Below, piece after piece: positions 34,395-43,689 of a stretch of 64,000 nt of DNA. The position numbers were made by a program, and so were the translations under genes. The notes beneath the pieces are model-generated. The model had not been told where the DNA came from. It was given only the letters and a program-made list of their open reading frames with translations, and searched no databases. Source of the DNA: Leucobacter celer subsp. astrifaciens. Lineage in GTDB: Bacteria; Actinomycetota; Actinomycetes; Actinomycetales; Microbacteriaceae. Position 1 is the first letter of the stretch. Each line of letters starts with the position of its first letter. Where the stretch lies: assembly GCF_001273835.1 (NCBI RefSeq), contig NZ_JHEI01000134.1, positions 62,001 to 126,000 of the forward strand, in the 5' to 3' direction.

Positions 34395-35320
34395 CCGGCC
34401 GCCTCCGCCGGGACGAGGGATCCCGGGACGGCTGGCGCCGAGGCGTCAGCGGCCATCTCGCCGAGCCGAGCCCGATGCGGCTCGGGATCCTCATCGCGCA
34501 CACGCGCGCCCGCGCGCACGTCCTCGGGCGAGACCGCACCCAGCGCGTCGAGGAGGTGGGAGGCGAAGGTTCCGGATCCCGCGGCCAGGGCCGCGGCCCG
34601 CTCCGCCGCGATGCCGTAGACGACGTGCGCCGCGACGACCGCCTCGATCGCCGCGCGGTCGCCGCGCGCCCCGAGGAAGGCCGCGATCACGGCGCCGAGC
34701 GCGCACCCGCCGCCCGTCACCCGCGTGAGCAGCTCGTGCCCGTTCGCGACGCGCACGATAGTCGCGCCGTCGGTGATGAGGTCTTCCGGCCCCGACACCG
34801 CGACCACGCCACCGAGGCGCTGCGCGAGGGCGAGGGCGCCGGGGCCGGCCGCATCTGGGCTGTCGGCGGCGTCGACTCCGCGGCCTCCGGCGCCGAGACC
34901 GGCGAGGGCGAGGATCTCGGAGGCGTTGCCGCGCACCGCGGTGGGGCGCTCCGCCGCCAGCTCTGCGGCGAGCGCGGTGCGGATCGGCAGCGCGCCGATG
35001 GCGACCGGATCCAGCACCCACGGCGTGCCGCCATCCGCGGCGGCCGCGACCGCCTCGCGCATGGCGTCGCGCTGTTCGGGTGTCGGGGTGCCGAGGTTCA
35101 CGAGCAGCCCGTCGGCGACCCTCGCGAAGGGGCCCGCCTCGCCCACGATGTCGACCATCGCCGGGGCGGCGCCCAGTGCGAGCAGCGCATTGGCCGTGAA
35201 ATTCGTCACCACACTGTTGGTGATGCTGTGCGTCAGCGGCTGGCGCCGCCTGAGCTCTGCGAGCAGGTCGGCTGCGGCCTCCACGAGGTCGCCGGGCGTG
35301 CGGAAAACAGGATCGCTCAT
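34391..35320 (-). CDS. thiM: Hydroxyethylthiazole kinase
   Basis: 309 residues. It has [20 protein letters not shown], the kinase-family [16 protein letters not shown] and a [15 protein letters not shown] region, then [16 protein letters not shown], the phosphate-binding anion hole of ThiM. The enzyme phosphorylates hydroxyethylthiazole for salvage. The C-terminal 40 residues extend beyond the usual kinase and are hydrophilic. First gene of the operon, preceded by the TPP riboswitch. Confidence 0.95.
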   Translation of the reverse strand: MSDPVFRTPGDLVEAAADLLAELRRRQPLTHSITNSVVTNFTANALLALGAAPAMVDIVGEAGPFARVADGLLVNLGTPTPEQRDAMREAVAAAADGGTPWVLDPVAIGALPIRTALAAELAAERPTAVRGNASEILALAGLGAGGRGVDAADSPDAAGPGALALAQRLGGVVAVSGPEDLITDGATIVRVANGHELLTRVTGGGCALGAVIAAFLGARGDRAAIEAVVAAHVVYGIAAERAAALAAGSGTFASHLLDALGAVSPEDVRAGARVRDEDPEPHRARLGEMAADASAPAVPGSLVPAEAAG

Positions 35321-35325
35321 TGCGA

Positions 35326-35402
35326 CATCCCTTCGCTAGTACGAACTAGATCAGGTTCGACGGGTGTGATCTCAGCCGCGCATGGCGGCACCCCGTGTCA
35401 CT
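35326..35402 (-). promoter_or_regulatory. TPP riboswitch (THI element)
   Basis: The minus strand reads CACGGGGTGCC, then GCGGCTGAGATCACACCCG, then GAACCTGATCTAGTTCGTAC, and ends TAGCGAAGGGA. CTGAGA and the ACCTGATCTAGTTCGTACTAGCGAAGGGA-type blocks (here split) are the pyrimidine- and pyrophosphate-sensing parts of the THI box. It ends six bases before the thiM start and probably hides the ribosome site when TPP is bound. Confidence 0.93.
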
Positions 35403-35443
35403 TGCCTGCGAGTGTAGCGCAGTGCGCTGCTACACGACGCCGG

Positions 35444-37438
35444 CTACCAGATGCTGACGCGCTCCGCCGGATCGAGCCAGAGGCCGTCGCCCGGCTGCGT
35501 GCCGTAGGCCTCGTGGAACGGCGCGAGGTTGCGCACGATCTGGTTGCAGCGGAACTCGTTGGGCGAGTGCGGGTCGATCGTCAGCAGCCGCACCGTCTCC
35601 TCCGGCCGCGACTTCTGCTGCCACGCCTGCGCCCACGCCAGGAAGAAGCGCTCGGCGCCCGTGAGCCCGTCGACCACCGGGGGCTCGGCACCCTCGATCG
35701 AGCGCAGGTAGGCCTTCCACGCGATCTCGAGCCCCGACAGGTCGCCGATGTTCTCGCCGATCGTCAGCTCGCCGTTGACGGTCTGGCCGTCGGCGCCCTC
35801 GGGCGAGAGCGCGTTGTACTGGCCGATGAGCGCGCCGGTCAGCGCTTCGAACGCCTCGCGGTCCGATTCGGTCCACCAGTCGGTGAGCTTGCCGTCACCG
35901 TCGTAGCGGGATCCCTGGTCGTCGAAGCCGTGCCCGATCTCGTGGCCGATCACCGCTCCGATGGCACCGAAGTTGACGGCCGCATCCCACGAGGCGTCGA
36001 AGAACGGCGGCTGCAGGATCGCGGCGGGGAACACGATCTCGTTGAACCCGGGGTTGTAATAGGCGTTGACCGTCTGCGGCGTCATGAACCACTCGTCGCG
36101 GTCGATCGGTCGACCCACCTTGTCCAGCTCCCGCTTGAACTCGTACTCGGAGACGCGGCGCGAGTTGCCCACGAGGTCGCCCGAGTCGACGGCGAGCACC
36201 GAGTAGTCGCGCCACTTGACGGGGTAGCCGATCTTGGGGGTGAAGCGGTCGAGCTTCTCGAGTGCGCGGGCGCGCGTGTCGGCCCCCATCCACTCGAGCC
36301 GCTGGATCGAATCGCGGTAGGCCTCGATGAGGTGACCCACGAGCTCGTCCATCACGGCCTTCGACGACTCGTCGAAGTGGCGCTCCACGTAGAGCCGGCC
36401 CACGGCCTCGCCCATCGCCCCCTCTACGAAGGAGACGCCGCGGCGCCAGCGGTCCCGCTGCTCGGGCGCTCCCGTGAGCGCGGTGCCGTAGAAGTCGAAG
36501 TTGGCCCGCGAGATCTCCTGCGACAGCAGCGCGGCCGATCCTCGCACGATCGCCCAGACCAGCCACGCGCGCCAGGCCTCCAGCTCCTCGTCGGCCAGCA
36601 GCTCCGCGAGCCCCGCGAGCGCCTCGGGCTGGGCCGCGACGACCTCTGCGAAGGCCGTCTCCGGCGCCCCCATCGCGGCGAGGTATGCGGGCCAGTCGAG
36701 CTGCGGCGTGATCTCGCGCAGCCCCTCGAAGGTGCGCAGGTTGTACAGCTTCTGAATGTCGCGGCTGGCGACCTTGTCCCAGTGCGATGCGGCGATACGG
36801 CGCTCGAGCTCGTAGGCCAGGCCGGCGAGCCGCTCGGCGTCGGCCACTCCCGCGAGGCCGAGCATGCGCGCGATGTGCGCGCGGTACTGCTCGCGGATCG
36901 ACTCGAACTGCTCCTCGCGGTAGTACGACTCGTCGGGCAGCCCGATACCGCCCTGCATCACGAACACGATGTAGCGCGAGGGATCACCCGGGTCGTTGTC
37001 GACGAACATGCCGTAGAAGCCGCCGAGCCCCTGCCGCTCGAGCTCGCCGACGAGCGCCACCAGCTCGGGCACCGATGCGACGGCGAGCGCCCGCGCGATA
37101 TCCGCCGCGATGGGTGCCGCACCCAGTTCGTCGGCCCGCTCCACGTCCATGAAGCTCGCGTAGAGCGCGGCCACCTTGTCGGCCTCGGCGTCGGTGCCGC
37201 CCTCGACCAGGCCGGCAGCGGGCGCGGCGGTGCCCGTGATGATGTCGCGCACCGCTTCCTCAGCGTTCTCGGCGAGCACCGCGAACGATCCGTAGCGCGC
37301 TTTATCGGAGGGGATCTCGGTGCGCTCGATCCACTTGCCGTTGACGTGCCGGAAGAGGTCGTCCTGCGGGCGGACGGCGGGGTCGAGTTCGGCGAGGTCG
37401 ATACCTGAAGCGGGCGAGGCGGGAGCTGCGTCGGTCAT
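35444..37438 (-). CDS. M13-family (neprilysin/PepO-like) zinc metallopeptidase
   Basis: 664 residues. The zinc site is GHEIGHGFDDQG (about 497-508), with the third ligand in GENIGDLSG (about 560). FPAAILQPPFFD and a C-terminal SPNEFRCNQIVRNL block are also typical M13 features. No signal peptide is seen, so it is probably an intracellular oligopeptidase, as in other actinobacterial members. ATG at 37438 matches the conserved N-terminus (DDLFRHVNGKWIERTEIPSD). It is divergent from the MATE gene. Confidence 0.95.
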   Translation of the reverse strand: MTDAAPASPASGIDLAELDPAVRPQDDLFRHVNGKWIERTEIPSDKARYGSFAVLAENAEEAVRDIITGTAAPAAGLVEGGTDAEADKVAALYASFMDVERADELGAAPIAADIARALAVASVPELVALVGELERQGLGGFYGMFVDNDPGDPSRYIVFVMQGGIGLPDESYYREEQFESIREQYRAHIARMLGLAGVADAERLAGLAYELERRIAASHWDKVASRDIQKLYNLRTFEGLREITPQLDWPAYLAAMGAPETAFAEVVAAQPEALAGLAELLADEELEAWRAWLVWAIVRGSAALLSQEISRANFDFYGTALTGAPEQRDRWRRGVSFVEGAMGEAVGRLYVERHFDESSKAVMDELVGHLIEAYRDSIQRLEWMGADTRARALEKLDRFTPKIGYPVKWRDYSVLAVDSGDLVGNSRRVSEYEFKRELDKVGRPIDRDEWFMTPQTVNAYYNPGFNEIVFPAAILQPPFFDASWDAAVNFGAIGAVIGHEIGHGFDDQGSRYDGDGKLTDWWTESDREAFEALTGALIGQYNALSPEGADGQTVNGELTIGENIGDLSGLEIAWKAYLRSIEGAEPPVVDGLTGAERFFLAWAQAWQQKSRPEETVRLLTIDPHSPNEFRCNQIVRNLAPFHEAYGTQPGDGLWLDPAERVSIW

Positions 37439-37562
37439 GGGCCCAGCCTATCCGCAGGCCCTGACATCATTCCGCATCAGACGCGGCGGCAGAACACCGT
37501 GAGGATGTTCGTAGCCGCGCCCTCGACCAACCGCACCCTCGACGTCAGAGGAGGGCGCTAGC

Positions 37563-38975
37563 GTGGTCGACATGCCAGACCCGCATTTCGACGAGCGCCA
37601 GGAGGCGCGCCAGACGCCGCACGCCGGCTCCGCGCGGGTCGCGCACGAGCCCACCGACCGCAAGCGCATCGATCGCAGCATCGCGAACCTCGCGTTTCCG
37701 GCCCTCGGCGCGCTCATCGCCGAGCCGCTGTTCCTCGTGGTCGACTCCGCGCTCGTGGGGCACCTCGGCGCGGCGCCGCTGGCGGGGCTGGCGGTGGCGG
37801 CCGCGATCCTGCAGACCGCCGTCGGTCTCATGATCTTCCTCGCCTACTCCACGACCCCGCTCGTCGCGCGCCGCCGCGGAGCCGGCGACCTGCGCGGCGC
37901 GGTGCAGGTGGGCGTGGACGGACTGTGGCTGGCGCTCGGGATCGGGATCGCGGTCGGTGCCGTCCTGTGGGCGGCGAGCGGGCCGCTGGTGACCGCCTTC
38001 GGGGCATCGCCCGAGACCTCCGAGCAGGCCCTCACCTATCTCACGATCTCGTGCATCGGCATCCCCGCCATGCTCGTGGTGTTCGCCGCGAGCGGCCTGC
38101 TGCGGGGCCTGCAGGACACCCGCACTCCGCTCGCGGTCGCCGGCATCGGCTTCACCGCGAACGCCCTGCTGAACTGGTGGTTCATCTACGGCCTCGGGTT
38201 CGGGATCGCGGGCAGCGCGTGGGGAACGGTGCTCGCGCAGTGGGGCATGGTGGCCGTCTACCTCCTGGTGATCGTGCGGCACGCGCGGCGGGCCGGATCC
38301 GGCCTCCTCCCCCACCGCGACGGGATCGCGCACGCGGGACGCAGCGGCGGCTGGCTGTTCATCCGCACGATCGGGCTGCGGGCGGCGCTGCTGGCGACCG
38401 TATTCGCGGCGACGAGCCACGGCACCGCGGCGACCGCCGGCTACCAGGTGGTGTTCACCGTGTTCTCGACCGCGGCCTTCGCGCTCGACGCGCTGGCGAT
38501 CGCCGCCCAGGCGCTCGTGGGCGACGCGCTCGGACGACGCGACGAGCAGCGAGCCAGGCTCATCGTGCGGCGCACCGTCTTCTGGGGCGTCGCCTGCGGG
38601 GTCGGGTTCGGGATCCTTCTCGCCGCCACGAGCCCCGTGATCGGACGCGTCTTCACGAGCGACGAGCGGGTGCTCGCGATCCTGCCGCCCGCTGCGCTGG
38701 TGCTCGGGATCTCGCTGCCGCTCGCGGGCCTCGTCTTCGTGCTCGACGGAGTGCTCATGGGTGCCGGCGACGCCCGCTACCTGGCGTGGACGAGCCTCGT
38801 GAACCTGGCGGTCTACCTGCCGGCGCTCTGGGTCCTGACCACGCTGGTGCCGAGCGGCACGGCGGCGCTCGTCGCGCTCACCATCGGGTTCACGATCGTG
38901 TTCATGCTGGCGCGGGCCGTCACGCTCGGGATCCGGGCCGTGCAGTTCGAGCGCGCGCCGAGCCGCTTCATGTGA
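37563..38975 (+). CDS. MATE-family (DinF-like) efflux transporter
   Basis: 470 residues with twelve predicted membrane segments in two homologous halves (IANLAFPALGALIAEPLFLV and the second half beginning GWLFIRTIGLRAALL). It exports drugs or metabolites in exchange for protons or sodium. GTG at 37563 is preferred because AGAGGAGGG lies at the right distance; ATG at 37572 is too far from it. The first 40 residues are a charged cytoplasmic extension. Confidence 0.92.
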   Translation: MVDMPDPHFDERQEARQTPHAGSARVAHEPTDRKRIDRSIANLAFPALGALIAEPLFLVVDSALVGHLGAAPLAGLAVAAAILQTAVGLMIFLAYSTTPLVARRRGAGDLRGAVQVGVDGLWLALGIGIAVGAVLWAASGPLVTAFGASPETSEQALTYLTISCIGIPAMLVVFAASGLLRGLQDTRTPLAVAGIGFTANALLNWWFIYGLGFGIAGSAWGTVLAQWGMVAVYLLVIVRHARRAGSGLLPHRDGIAHAGRSGGWLFIRTIGLRAALLATVFAATSHGTAATAGYQVVFTVFSTAAFALDALAIAAQALVGDALGRRDEQRARLIVRRTVFWGVACGVGFGILLAATSPVIGRVFTSDERVLAILPPAALVLGISLPLAGLVFVLDGVLMGAGDARYLAWTSLVNLAVYLPALWVLTTLVPSGTAALVALTIGFTIVFMLARAVTLGIRAVQFERAPSRFM

Positions 38976-39070
38976 GGCGCGGCGGGTTCGCACGCGGCCG
39001 GGCGGTGCGGTGCGGTTCAGCGCTACGCTGAATCGTCGGCTTCGCTCGACCCCGACCGCGCAGGAGTACC

Positions 39071-40387
39071 GTGACCGATCACCACGCTTCGGATGCCAGG
39101 GCGGTCACCCGCTGGGTGACCGCGCTCGTCATCATCTTCGCCATGCTCGGATTCGGGTTCGGCAGCTGGCTCTCCCGGCTCCCGGCGGTGCGCGACCATC
39201 TCGACGCGACGACCCTGCAGATGAGCGTCTACGGCCTCTGCCTGGCGATCGGGTCGGTGACGGGGCTGCTGCTCGCCGGGCGGATCATCTCGAGGCTCGG
39301 CCCTCGGCGCGCCCTGCAGCTCGGGATCGCCGCACAGGCCGTGCTCATGCCGTCGGCGGTGCTCCTGCTGTGGGGCGGGCAGATGCCGCTCGGTCTCGTG
39401 CTCCTCTTCGGCTACGGTTTCGCCTTCAGCAACTCCGACGTCGCCATGAACATCAGCGGCGCCTCGGCCGAACGCGCGCTGGGGCGGGCCCGGCTGCCGC
39501 TGCTGCACGCCGGCTTCAGCCTCGGCAGCGTGAGCGCCATGGGGGTCGGAGCGGCGGCCGAGGCGCTGCGGATCTCGGTCCCTCTGCACCTCATCGGCAT
39601 CTTCCTGCTGATCATCGGCATCTCGCTGACGGTGCTGCGCTGGATCCCGCGGAACGACCGTGTCGAGACCGCCCGATCCGCTGCTCCTCCCGTCCCGGCG
39701 ACCAAGACCGGCCCGATCCCGATCGTCTCCGGCGAATCTTCCGCCGATCCCACCGCCGATCCCGCCGCCGATGCGGCAGCCGCTCACGCAGGCACCGGCA
39801 GCGGCGCCCCGCAGGCCGCACGCTCACGCAGCCCGTGGACGGATCCGCGCATCCTGCTCATCGGCTTCATCGCCATGAGCATGGCCCTGGCCGAGGGCAC
39901 GGCGGCAGACTGGCTGCCGCTCGCGCTCGTCGACGGACGCGGCCTCTCCAACGAGCTCGGCGCCCTGATCCTCGGCGTCTTCTTCGTCTCGATGACCGTC
40001 ACCCGTGTCGCCGGGTCCCCGATCCTGCACCGCTTCGGGCGCGTTGCGGTGCTGCGCGGCGGCGCGATCCTCTGCGCCGTCGGCGTCGTGACCGTCATCC
40101 TGGTGCCGCACACCTGGGCCATCGTGATCGGCGCGATCTGCTGGGGCATCGGCTGCGCGCTCGGCTTCCCCGTCGGGATCTCGGCTGCGGCCGACAACCC
40201 GGAGACCGCGGTGCGCGACGTCGCGGCGGTTTCGGCCGTCGCCTACACGGCGATGCTGCTCGGCCCGATGGCCTTCGGCTTCCTCGGCGAGCACATCGGC
40301 CTGCTGTCGGCGTTCTGGCTGCTCGCGGCCGTCGCGCTGCTCGGTGGACTCGCCGCGAGCGCGGCGCGCGAGCGGCAACGAGGGTGA
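39071..40387 (+). CDS. MFS transporter
   Basis: 438 residues with about twelve hydrophobic segments and a long hydrophilic central loop (about 215-255, Pro/Ala/Asp-rich). GFGFGSWLSRLPAVRDHLDA and a later GTAADWLPLALVDGRGLS are typical of the sugar-exporter-like MFS group found in Actinobacteria. Substrate is unknown. GTG at 39071 follows CAGGAG. The next gene, nucS, starts 18 bp after the stop. Confidence 0.9.
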   Translation: MTDHHASDARAVTRWVTALVIIFAMLGFGFGSWLSRLPAVRDHLDATTLQMSVYGLCLAIGSVTGLLLAGRIISRLGPRRALQLGIAAQAVLMPSAVLLLWGGQMPLGLVLLFGYGFAFSNSDVAMNISGASAERALGRARLPLLHAGFSLGSVSAMGVGAAAEALRISVPLHLIGIFLLIIGISLTVLRWIPRNDRVETARSAAPPVPATKTGPIPIVSGESSADPTADPAADAAAAHAGTGSGAPQAARSRSPWTDPRILLIGFIAMSMALAEGTAADWLPLALVDGRGLSNELGALILGVFFVSMTVTRVAGSPILHRFGRVAVLRGGAILCAVGVVTVILVPHTWAIVIGAICWGIGCALGFPVGISAAADNPETAVRDVAAVSAVAYTAMLLGPMAFGFLGEHIGLLSAFWLLAAVALLGGLAASAARERQRG

Positions 40388-40405
40388 GCGGCTAAACTAC
40401 CGCGA

Positions 40406-41098
40406 GTGCGAATCGTTGTTGCTGACTGCTCCGTCGACTATGCGGGCCGTCTCTCCGCCCACCTGCCGCGGGCGAAGCGCGTGCTGATGCTCAAGAACGA
40501 CGGCTCGATCCTCGTGCACTCGGACGGCGGCTCGTACAAGCCGCTCAACTGGATGAGCCCGCCCTGCACCCTCGCAGCGCTCGATCTCGACGAGGAGCAG
40601 GCCGCCGCGGGCATCGTCGAGGCCTGGCAGGTGACGCACAAGAAGACCGCCGACAAGCTGGTCGTCTCGGTGTTCGAGATCTTCCACGACTCGTCGCACG
40701 ACCTGGGCGTCGATCCCGGCCTCATCAAGGACGGCGTCGAGGCGCACCTGCAGGAGCTGCTCGCCGATCAGATCGAGCTCGCGGGACCGGGTCACACGCT
40801 CGTGCGCCGCGAGTACATGACGGCGATCGGCCCCGTCGACATCCTGGCCCGCGATGCCTCGGGAGCCTCCGTGGCGATCGAGATCAAGCGCCGCGGGGGC
40901 ATCGACGGCGTGGAGCAGCTGACGCGGTACCTGGAGCTCATGAACCGCGACCCGAAGCTGGCCCCGGTCACGGGCATCTTCGCGGCGCAGGAGATCAAGC
41001 CGCAGGCACGCACCCTCGCCGAGGATCGCGGGATCCGCTGCCTCGTACTCGACTACGACGCGATGCGCGGCATGGAGGACCAGAACACGCTGTTCTGA
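40406..41098 (+). CDS. nucS: Mismatch-specific endonuclease NucS (EndoMS)
   Basis: 230 residues. The N-terminal dimerisation domain ([20 protein letters not shown]) is followed by the RecB-like nuclease domain with GPVDILARD and [20 protein letters not shown], holding the D-ExK catalytic residues. The C-terminal NTLF end resembles the beta-clamp contact peptide. In Actinobacteria lacking MutS/MutL this enzyme performs mismatch repair by double-strand cleavage. GTG at 40406 starts the conserved [16 protein letters not shown]. Confidence 0.96.
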   Translation: MRIVVADCSVDYAGRLSAHLPRAKRVLMLKNDGSILVHSDGGSYKPLNWMSPPCTLAALDLDEEQAAAGIVEAWQVTHKKTADKLVVSVFEIFHDSSHDLGVDPGLIKDGVEAHLQELLADQIELAGPGHTLVRREYMTAIGPVDILARDASGASVAIEIKRRGGIDGVEQLTRYLELMNRDPKLAPVTGIFAAQEIKPQARTLAEDRGIRCLVLDYDAMRGMEDQNTLF

Positions 41099-41428
41099 GA
41101 GGTCCCGCGTGCTCCCACGGAGGCAGCCGCTGCGGCACCCGCTGCTCGCGCGAAGTCCGCAGAGCCCGCCGTCCGCACGGCCCGGGCAGCGCGGCGCACT
41201 CCACTCGAGCACTCCGCCGGTTCTTGTGATCGCACCGAAACGGTCCTGAAACGGTACCCGTCTATCGTCGATATCGGTCGCGATCTACCTCTCAGCGGCC
41301 ACCCGGCCCCCAGTCACAACGGCGAGACTGGGGGCACACTCATGCCCCCCTGCGCGCGCTGCACTCAAGACGCAGGCGCACCCCGCGGCCCGCGGGCGCA
41401 CCCCGCCGCAACCCGCACCGCCCCGGGG
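41099..41428. other. 330-bp intergenic region after nucS
   Basis: No gene is supported. It contains a short direct repeat GAAACGGT (near 41237 and 41248) and a hairpin, CCCCCAGTC (41307-41315) pairing with GACTGGGGG (41326-41334), that may terminate one of the two convergent transcripts. Confidence 0.5.
41307..41334. terminator. Hairpin between nucS and the 59-residue gene
   Basis: Nine-bp perfect GC-rich stem with a 10-nt loop between convergent genes. It lacks a T-run. Confidence 0.5.
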
Positions 41429-41608
41429 CTAGAGGAACCGCTTGAGCCCGTCGGCGACGTAGTAGCGGACCGCGCCGGTCAGATCCTGGACCCCGTACAC
41501 GGGGACCCCGTTCGCCATCGTGCGGATGTCGCAGATGGTGCCGCGAGCGCCGCCCACCGCGATCACGTCATCGTCGATCGAGAAGTCTTCCTGCGCTGCA
41601 TCTCCCAT
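41429..41608 (-). CDS. Small hypothetical protein (59 aa)
   Basis: ATG at 41608 encodes 59 residues with a balanced, folded-looking composition: MGDAAQEDFSIDDDVIAVGG, a GVPVYGVQDLTGAVRYYVAD strand-helix segment and the end GLKRFL. No ribosome site stands out. It lies between nucS and the TetR gene, in the same direction as the TetR gene. Family not recognised. Confidence 0.6.
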   Translation of the reverse strand: MGDAAQEDFSIDDDVIAVGGARGTICDIRTMANGVPVYGVQDLTGAVRYYVADGLKRFL

Positions 41609-41726
41609 TCCGCCACACTACCCGCGCCGCCCGTGATGGGGAACAGGTTCTCCCGTCGAACACGAGCCCGCTGTTCGAAACGGCGCCGGTCATCGCCTCT
41701 GGACACCCCTGTTCCGGCGAATGGGC

Positions 41727-42275
41727 TCAGTCTCGGCCGGAGGAGAGCCCCGCGAGGATGATGTCGAGGCCGCGCCCGAACGAGGCGTCGAGGTCGGCCG
41801 ACGGGTCGCCAGCGGTCTCTCCCTGCGCGCCCGGCTCGGCGGGGGCCAGCAACGCGCCGAGCGCCGCGGCCTGCACGTGCGTCTGCGTCGACTGCGCATG
41901 GCCGAAGGTGTAGAGCAGCAGGGTGCGGGCGCCCTCGACGCCCGCGAGTTCGGCGAGGCGATCCTCGATCTGCGACGCTCCGAGGCGGAACGCCGACGCG
42001 GTCGCCACCACGTCGGCGCCATCGCGCACCGCCAGCATCGCGTCGCGCAACTCGATGCAGAAGGCGCGCGGATCGCGAGCGGATGCGCCGACGCCCCGCA
42101 CGATCTCGTCGGCCATGAGCGCGAGCAACGTCTGCTTGTTGGGCACGTGATGGTAGAGCGCGCTCGGCTGCACATCGAGGGCGGCGGCGACCCGCCGCAT
42201 CGAGCACCCCTCGAGGCCCTGCGCATCGAGCACCCGCAGCGCCGCGGCGACCACGTCGGAGAGGGTGTTGCGCAT
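41727..42275 (-). CDS. TetR-family regulator, BioQ-like (biotin transport control)
   Basis: 182 residues. The N-terminal helix-turn-helix is MRRVAAALDVQPSALYHHVP, with NKQTLLALMADEIVRG following. ATG at 42275 follows GAGGGA. A site TGAACACCATTCA lies 22 bp upstream of the start, and two more precede bioY. These match the TGAAC-N3-GTTAC-like operator of BioQ, the TetR-type biotin regulator of Corynebacterium and Mycobacterium. BioQ is therefore the best identification, based on operator and context rather than on protein signature. Confidence 0.8.
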   Translation of the reverse strand: MRNTLSDVVAAALRVLDAQGLEGCSMRRVAAALDVQPSALYHHVPNKQTLLALMADEIVRGVGASARDPRAFCIELRDAMLAVRDGADVVATASAFRLGASQIEDRLAELAGVEGARTLLLYTFGHAQSTQTHVQAAALGALLAPAEPGAQGETAGDPSADLDASFGRGLDIILAGLSSGRD

Positions 42276-42296
42276 TCCCTCAGCATAGCCGTAACC

Positions 42297-42309
42297 TGAA
42301 CACCATTCA
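42297..42309. promoter_or_regulatory. BioQ-like operator, site 1
   Basis: TGAACACCATTCA lies in the divergent region between the TetR gene and the CHY zinc-finger gene. It can control both. It is identical to the first site ahead of bioY. Confidence 0.75.
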
Positions 42310-42419
42310 CATGGGCGGCGCCGGGCCCGCGCCCGCGTTCGGGCGGAACGAATTCCGGCCGAACACCGCGGAGCGCGACCGGCTGCAGCCGCTGCCGTCG
42401 CCGGCGAGGCAGGAGAATC

Positions 42420-42758
42420 ATGCGCGTGCTCGGGGGCGTCGTCGACGACCAGACGAGGTGCGTCCACTACCACGGCCCCACCGACGTCATCGCCATGCGG
42501 TTCAAGTGCTGCGACGCGTACTTCCCCTGCCTGCGCTGCCACGAGGAGTACGCGACGCCGGCTCATCCGATCGAGCGGTGGGCCATCGACGATCTCGAGC
42601 GACGAGCGGTGCTCTGCGGCGTGTGCGACCACGAGCTGCGCATCGAGGAGTACCTCGAAGCGAGCGGCTGCCCCGCCTGCGGCGCGCCCTTCAACCCGGG
42701 ATGCCGGCTGCACCACGACGCCTACTTCGCGTTTCCGAGACCGTCCGAACACGGATAG
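42420..42758 (+). CDS. CHY zinc-finger protein
   Basis: 112 residues rich in Cys/His pairs: CVHYHGPTDVIAMRFKCCDA (14-33), CLRCHEEY, CGVCDHEL, CPACGAPFNPGC and RLHHD, matching the CHY zinc finger. ATG at 42420 has AGGAGA five bases upstream. It shares the operator region with the TetR gene and precedes bioY, which suggests the same regulator. The function of bacterial CHY proteins is not established, and the sequence gives no link to biotin chemistry. Confidence 0.9.
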   Translation: MRVLGGVVDDQTRCVHYHGPTDVIAMRFKCCDAYFPCLRCHEEYATPAHPIERWAIDDLERRAVLCGVCDHELRIEEYLEASGCPACGAPFNPGCRLHHDAYFAFPRPSEHG

Positions 42759-42848
42759 CGAACACGGGTCGCGAACACGGGTCGCGCTGCGGTGGGCAAC
42801 GAGCGAGAACACTGACGAGTTGCGCGGACCGGCATCATCGAGCTAACC

Positions 42849-42876
42849 TGAACACCATTCAGCTGAACACCGTTCA
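42849..42876 (+). promoter_or_regulatory. Paired BioQ-like operators ahead of bioY
   Basis: TGAACACCATTCA (42849-42861) and TGAACACCGTTCA (42864-42876) are head-to-tail, centred 15 bp apart, about 60 bp upstream of bioY. Both fit TGAAC-N3-(A/G)TTCA. The pair could allow cooperative binding. Confidence 0.8.
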
Positions 42877-42933
42877 GGTTGCTTCGATACGAGCACGGCT
42901 GAGATCCCTCGTGAGCCAGAGACCGGAGACACC

Positions 42934-43632
42934 ATGTCGAACCCAGAGACCGCAGCCGAAGAGACCCCCGCGACCTCGGCCGCCACGCCGGCCCCGGCAC
43001 CCGCAGCAGCACCCGCGGCCGCCACGGCACCCGCAGCCGGCGATCACGCAACACCGCGACCGAAGCGCGGCAACGCGGCGACGGATCTCGCCCTCATCGC
43101 CACCTTCGCCGCGTTCATCGCCGTGTGCGCGATCATCCCCGCGATCACGATCGCCGGCCCGGTGCCGTTCACGCTGCAGACCTTCGCGATCCTGCTGACG
43201 GGCGCCGTGCTCGGAGCCCGTCGCGGCTTCCTCGCCGCGCTGCTCTACCTCGCGATCGGCGCGATCGGACTGCCCGTCTTCGCCGGCGGATCGGCGGGCC
43301 TGGCGCCCTTCGCGGGCCCCACGGTCGGCTACCTCGTGTCGTTCCCGCTCGCCGCCGCCGCGACCGGCTTCATCGTGAGCCGGCTGCCGCGCCGCGGGGT
43401 CGCGCTGAGCACCCTGTTCATCTTCCTCGCCGCGCTCGCCGGCGTCGTCGTGAACCACGGACTCGGCATCCTCGGCCTCGTCTGGCGCGCCGATATGACG
43501 CTCGGCCAGGCGGCGCTCGTGGATGTCGTCTTCCTGCCCGGCGATGTCGTCAAGGCCCTGCTCGCCGCCATCATCGCGGCGGCGGTGCATCGCGCCTTCC
43601 CGGCGCTGCTCCCCCGCCGCCAGCGGGGCTGA
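42934..43632 (+). CDS. bioY: Biotin transporter substrate-capture protein BioY
   Basis: 232 residues. An Ala/Pro/Thr-rich N-terminal tail of about 45 residues precedes six predicted membrane segments. The BioY signatures are VPFTLQTFAILLTGAVLGAR (74-93), YLAIGAIGLPVFAGG and FAGPTVGYLVSFP. It is the S-component of an energy-coupling-factor importer. The following bioM and bioN give the ATPase and transmembrane subunits. The gene follows two BioQ-like operators, so it is expected to be repressed when biotin is plentiful. Confidence 0.95.
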   Translation: MSNPETAAEETPATSAATPAPAPAAAPAAATAPAAGDHATPRPKRGNAATDLALIATFAAFIAVCAIIPAITIAGPVPFTLQTFAILLTGAVLGARRGFLAALLYLAIGAIGLPVFAGGSAGLAPFAGPTVGYLVSFPLAAAATGFIVSRLPRRGVALSTLFIFLAALAGVVVNHGLGILGLVWRADMTLGQAALVDVVFLPGDVVKALLAAIIAAAVHRAFPALLPRRQRG

Positions 43633-43689
43633 GCGCCTCCCGGCCCGCAATCCCCGCCCCCCGTTCCGCCGACCCCGTAGGATCGCCGA

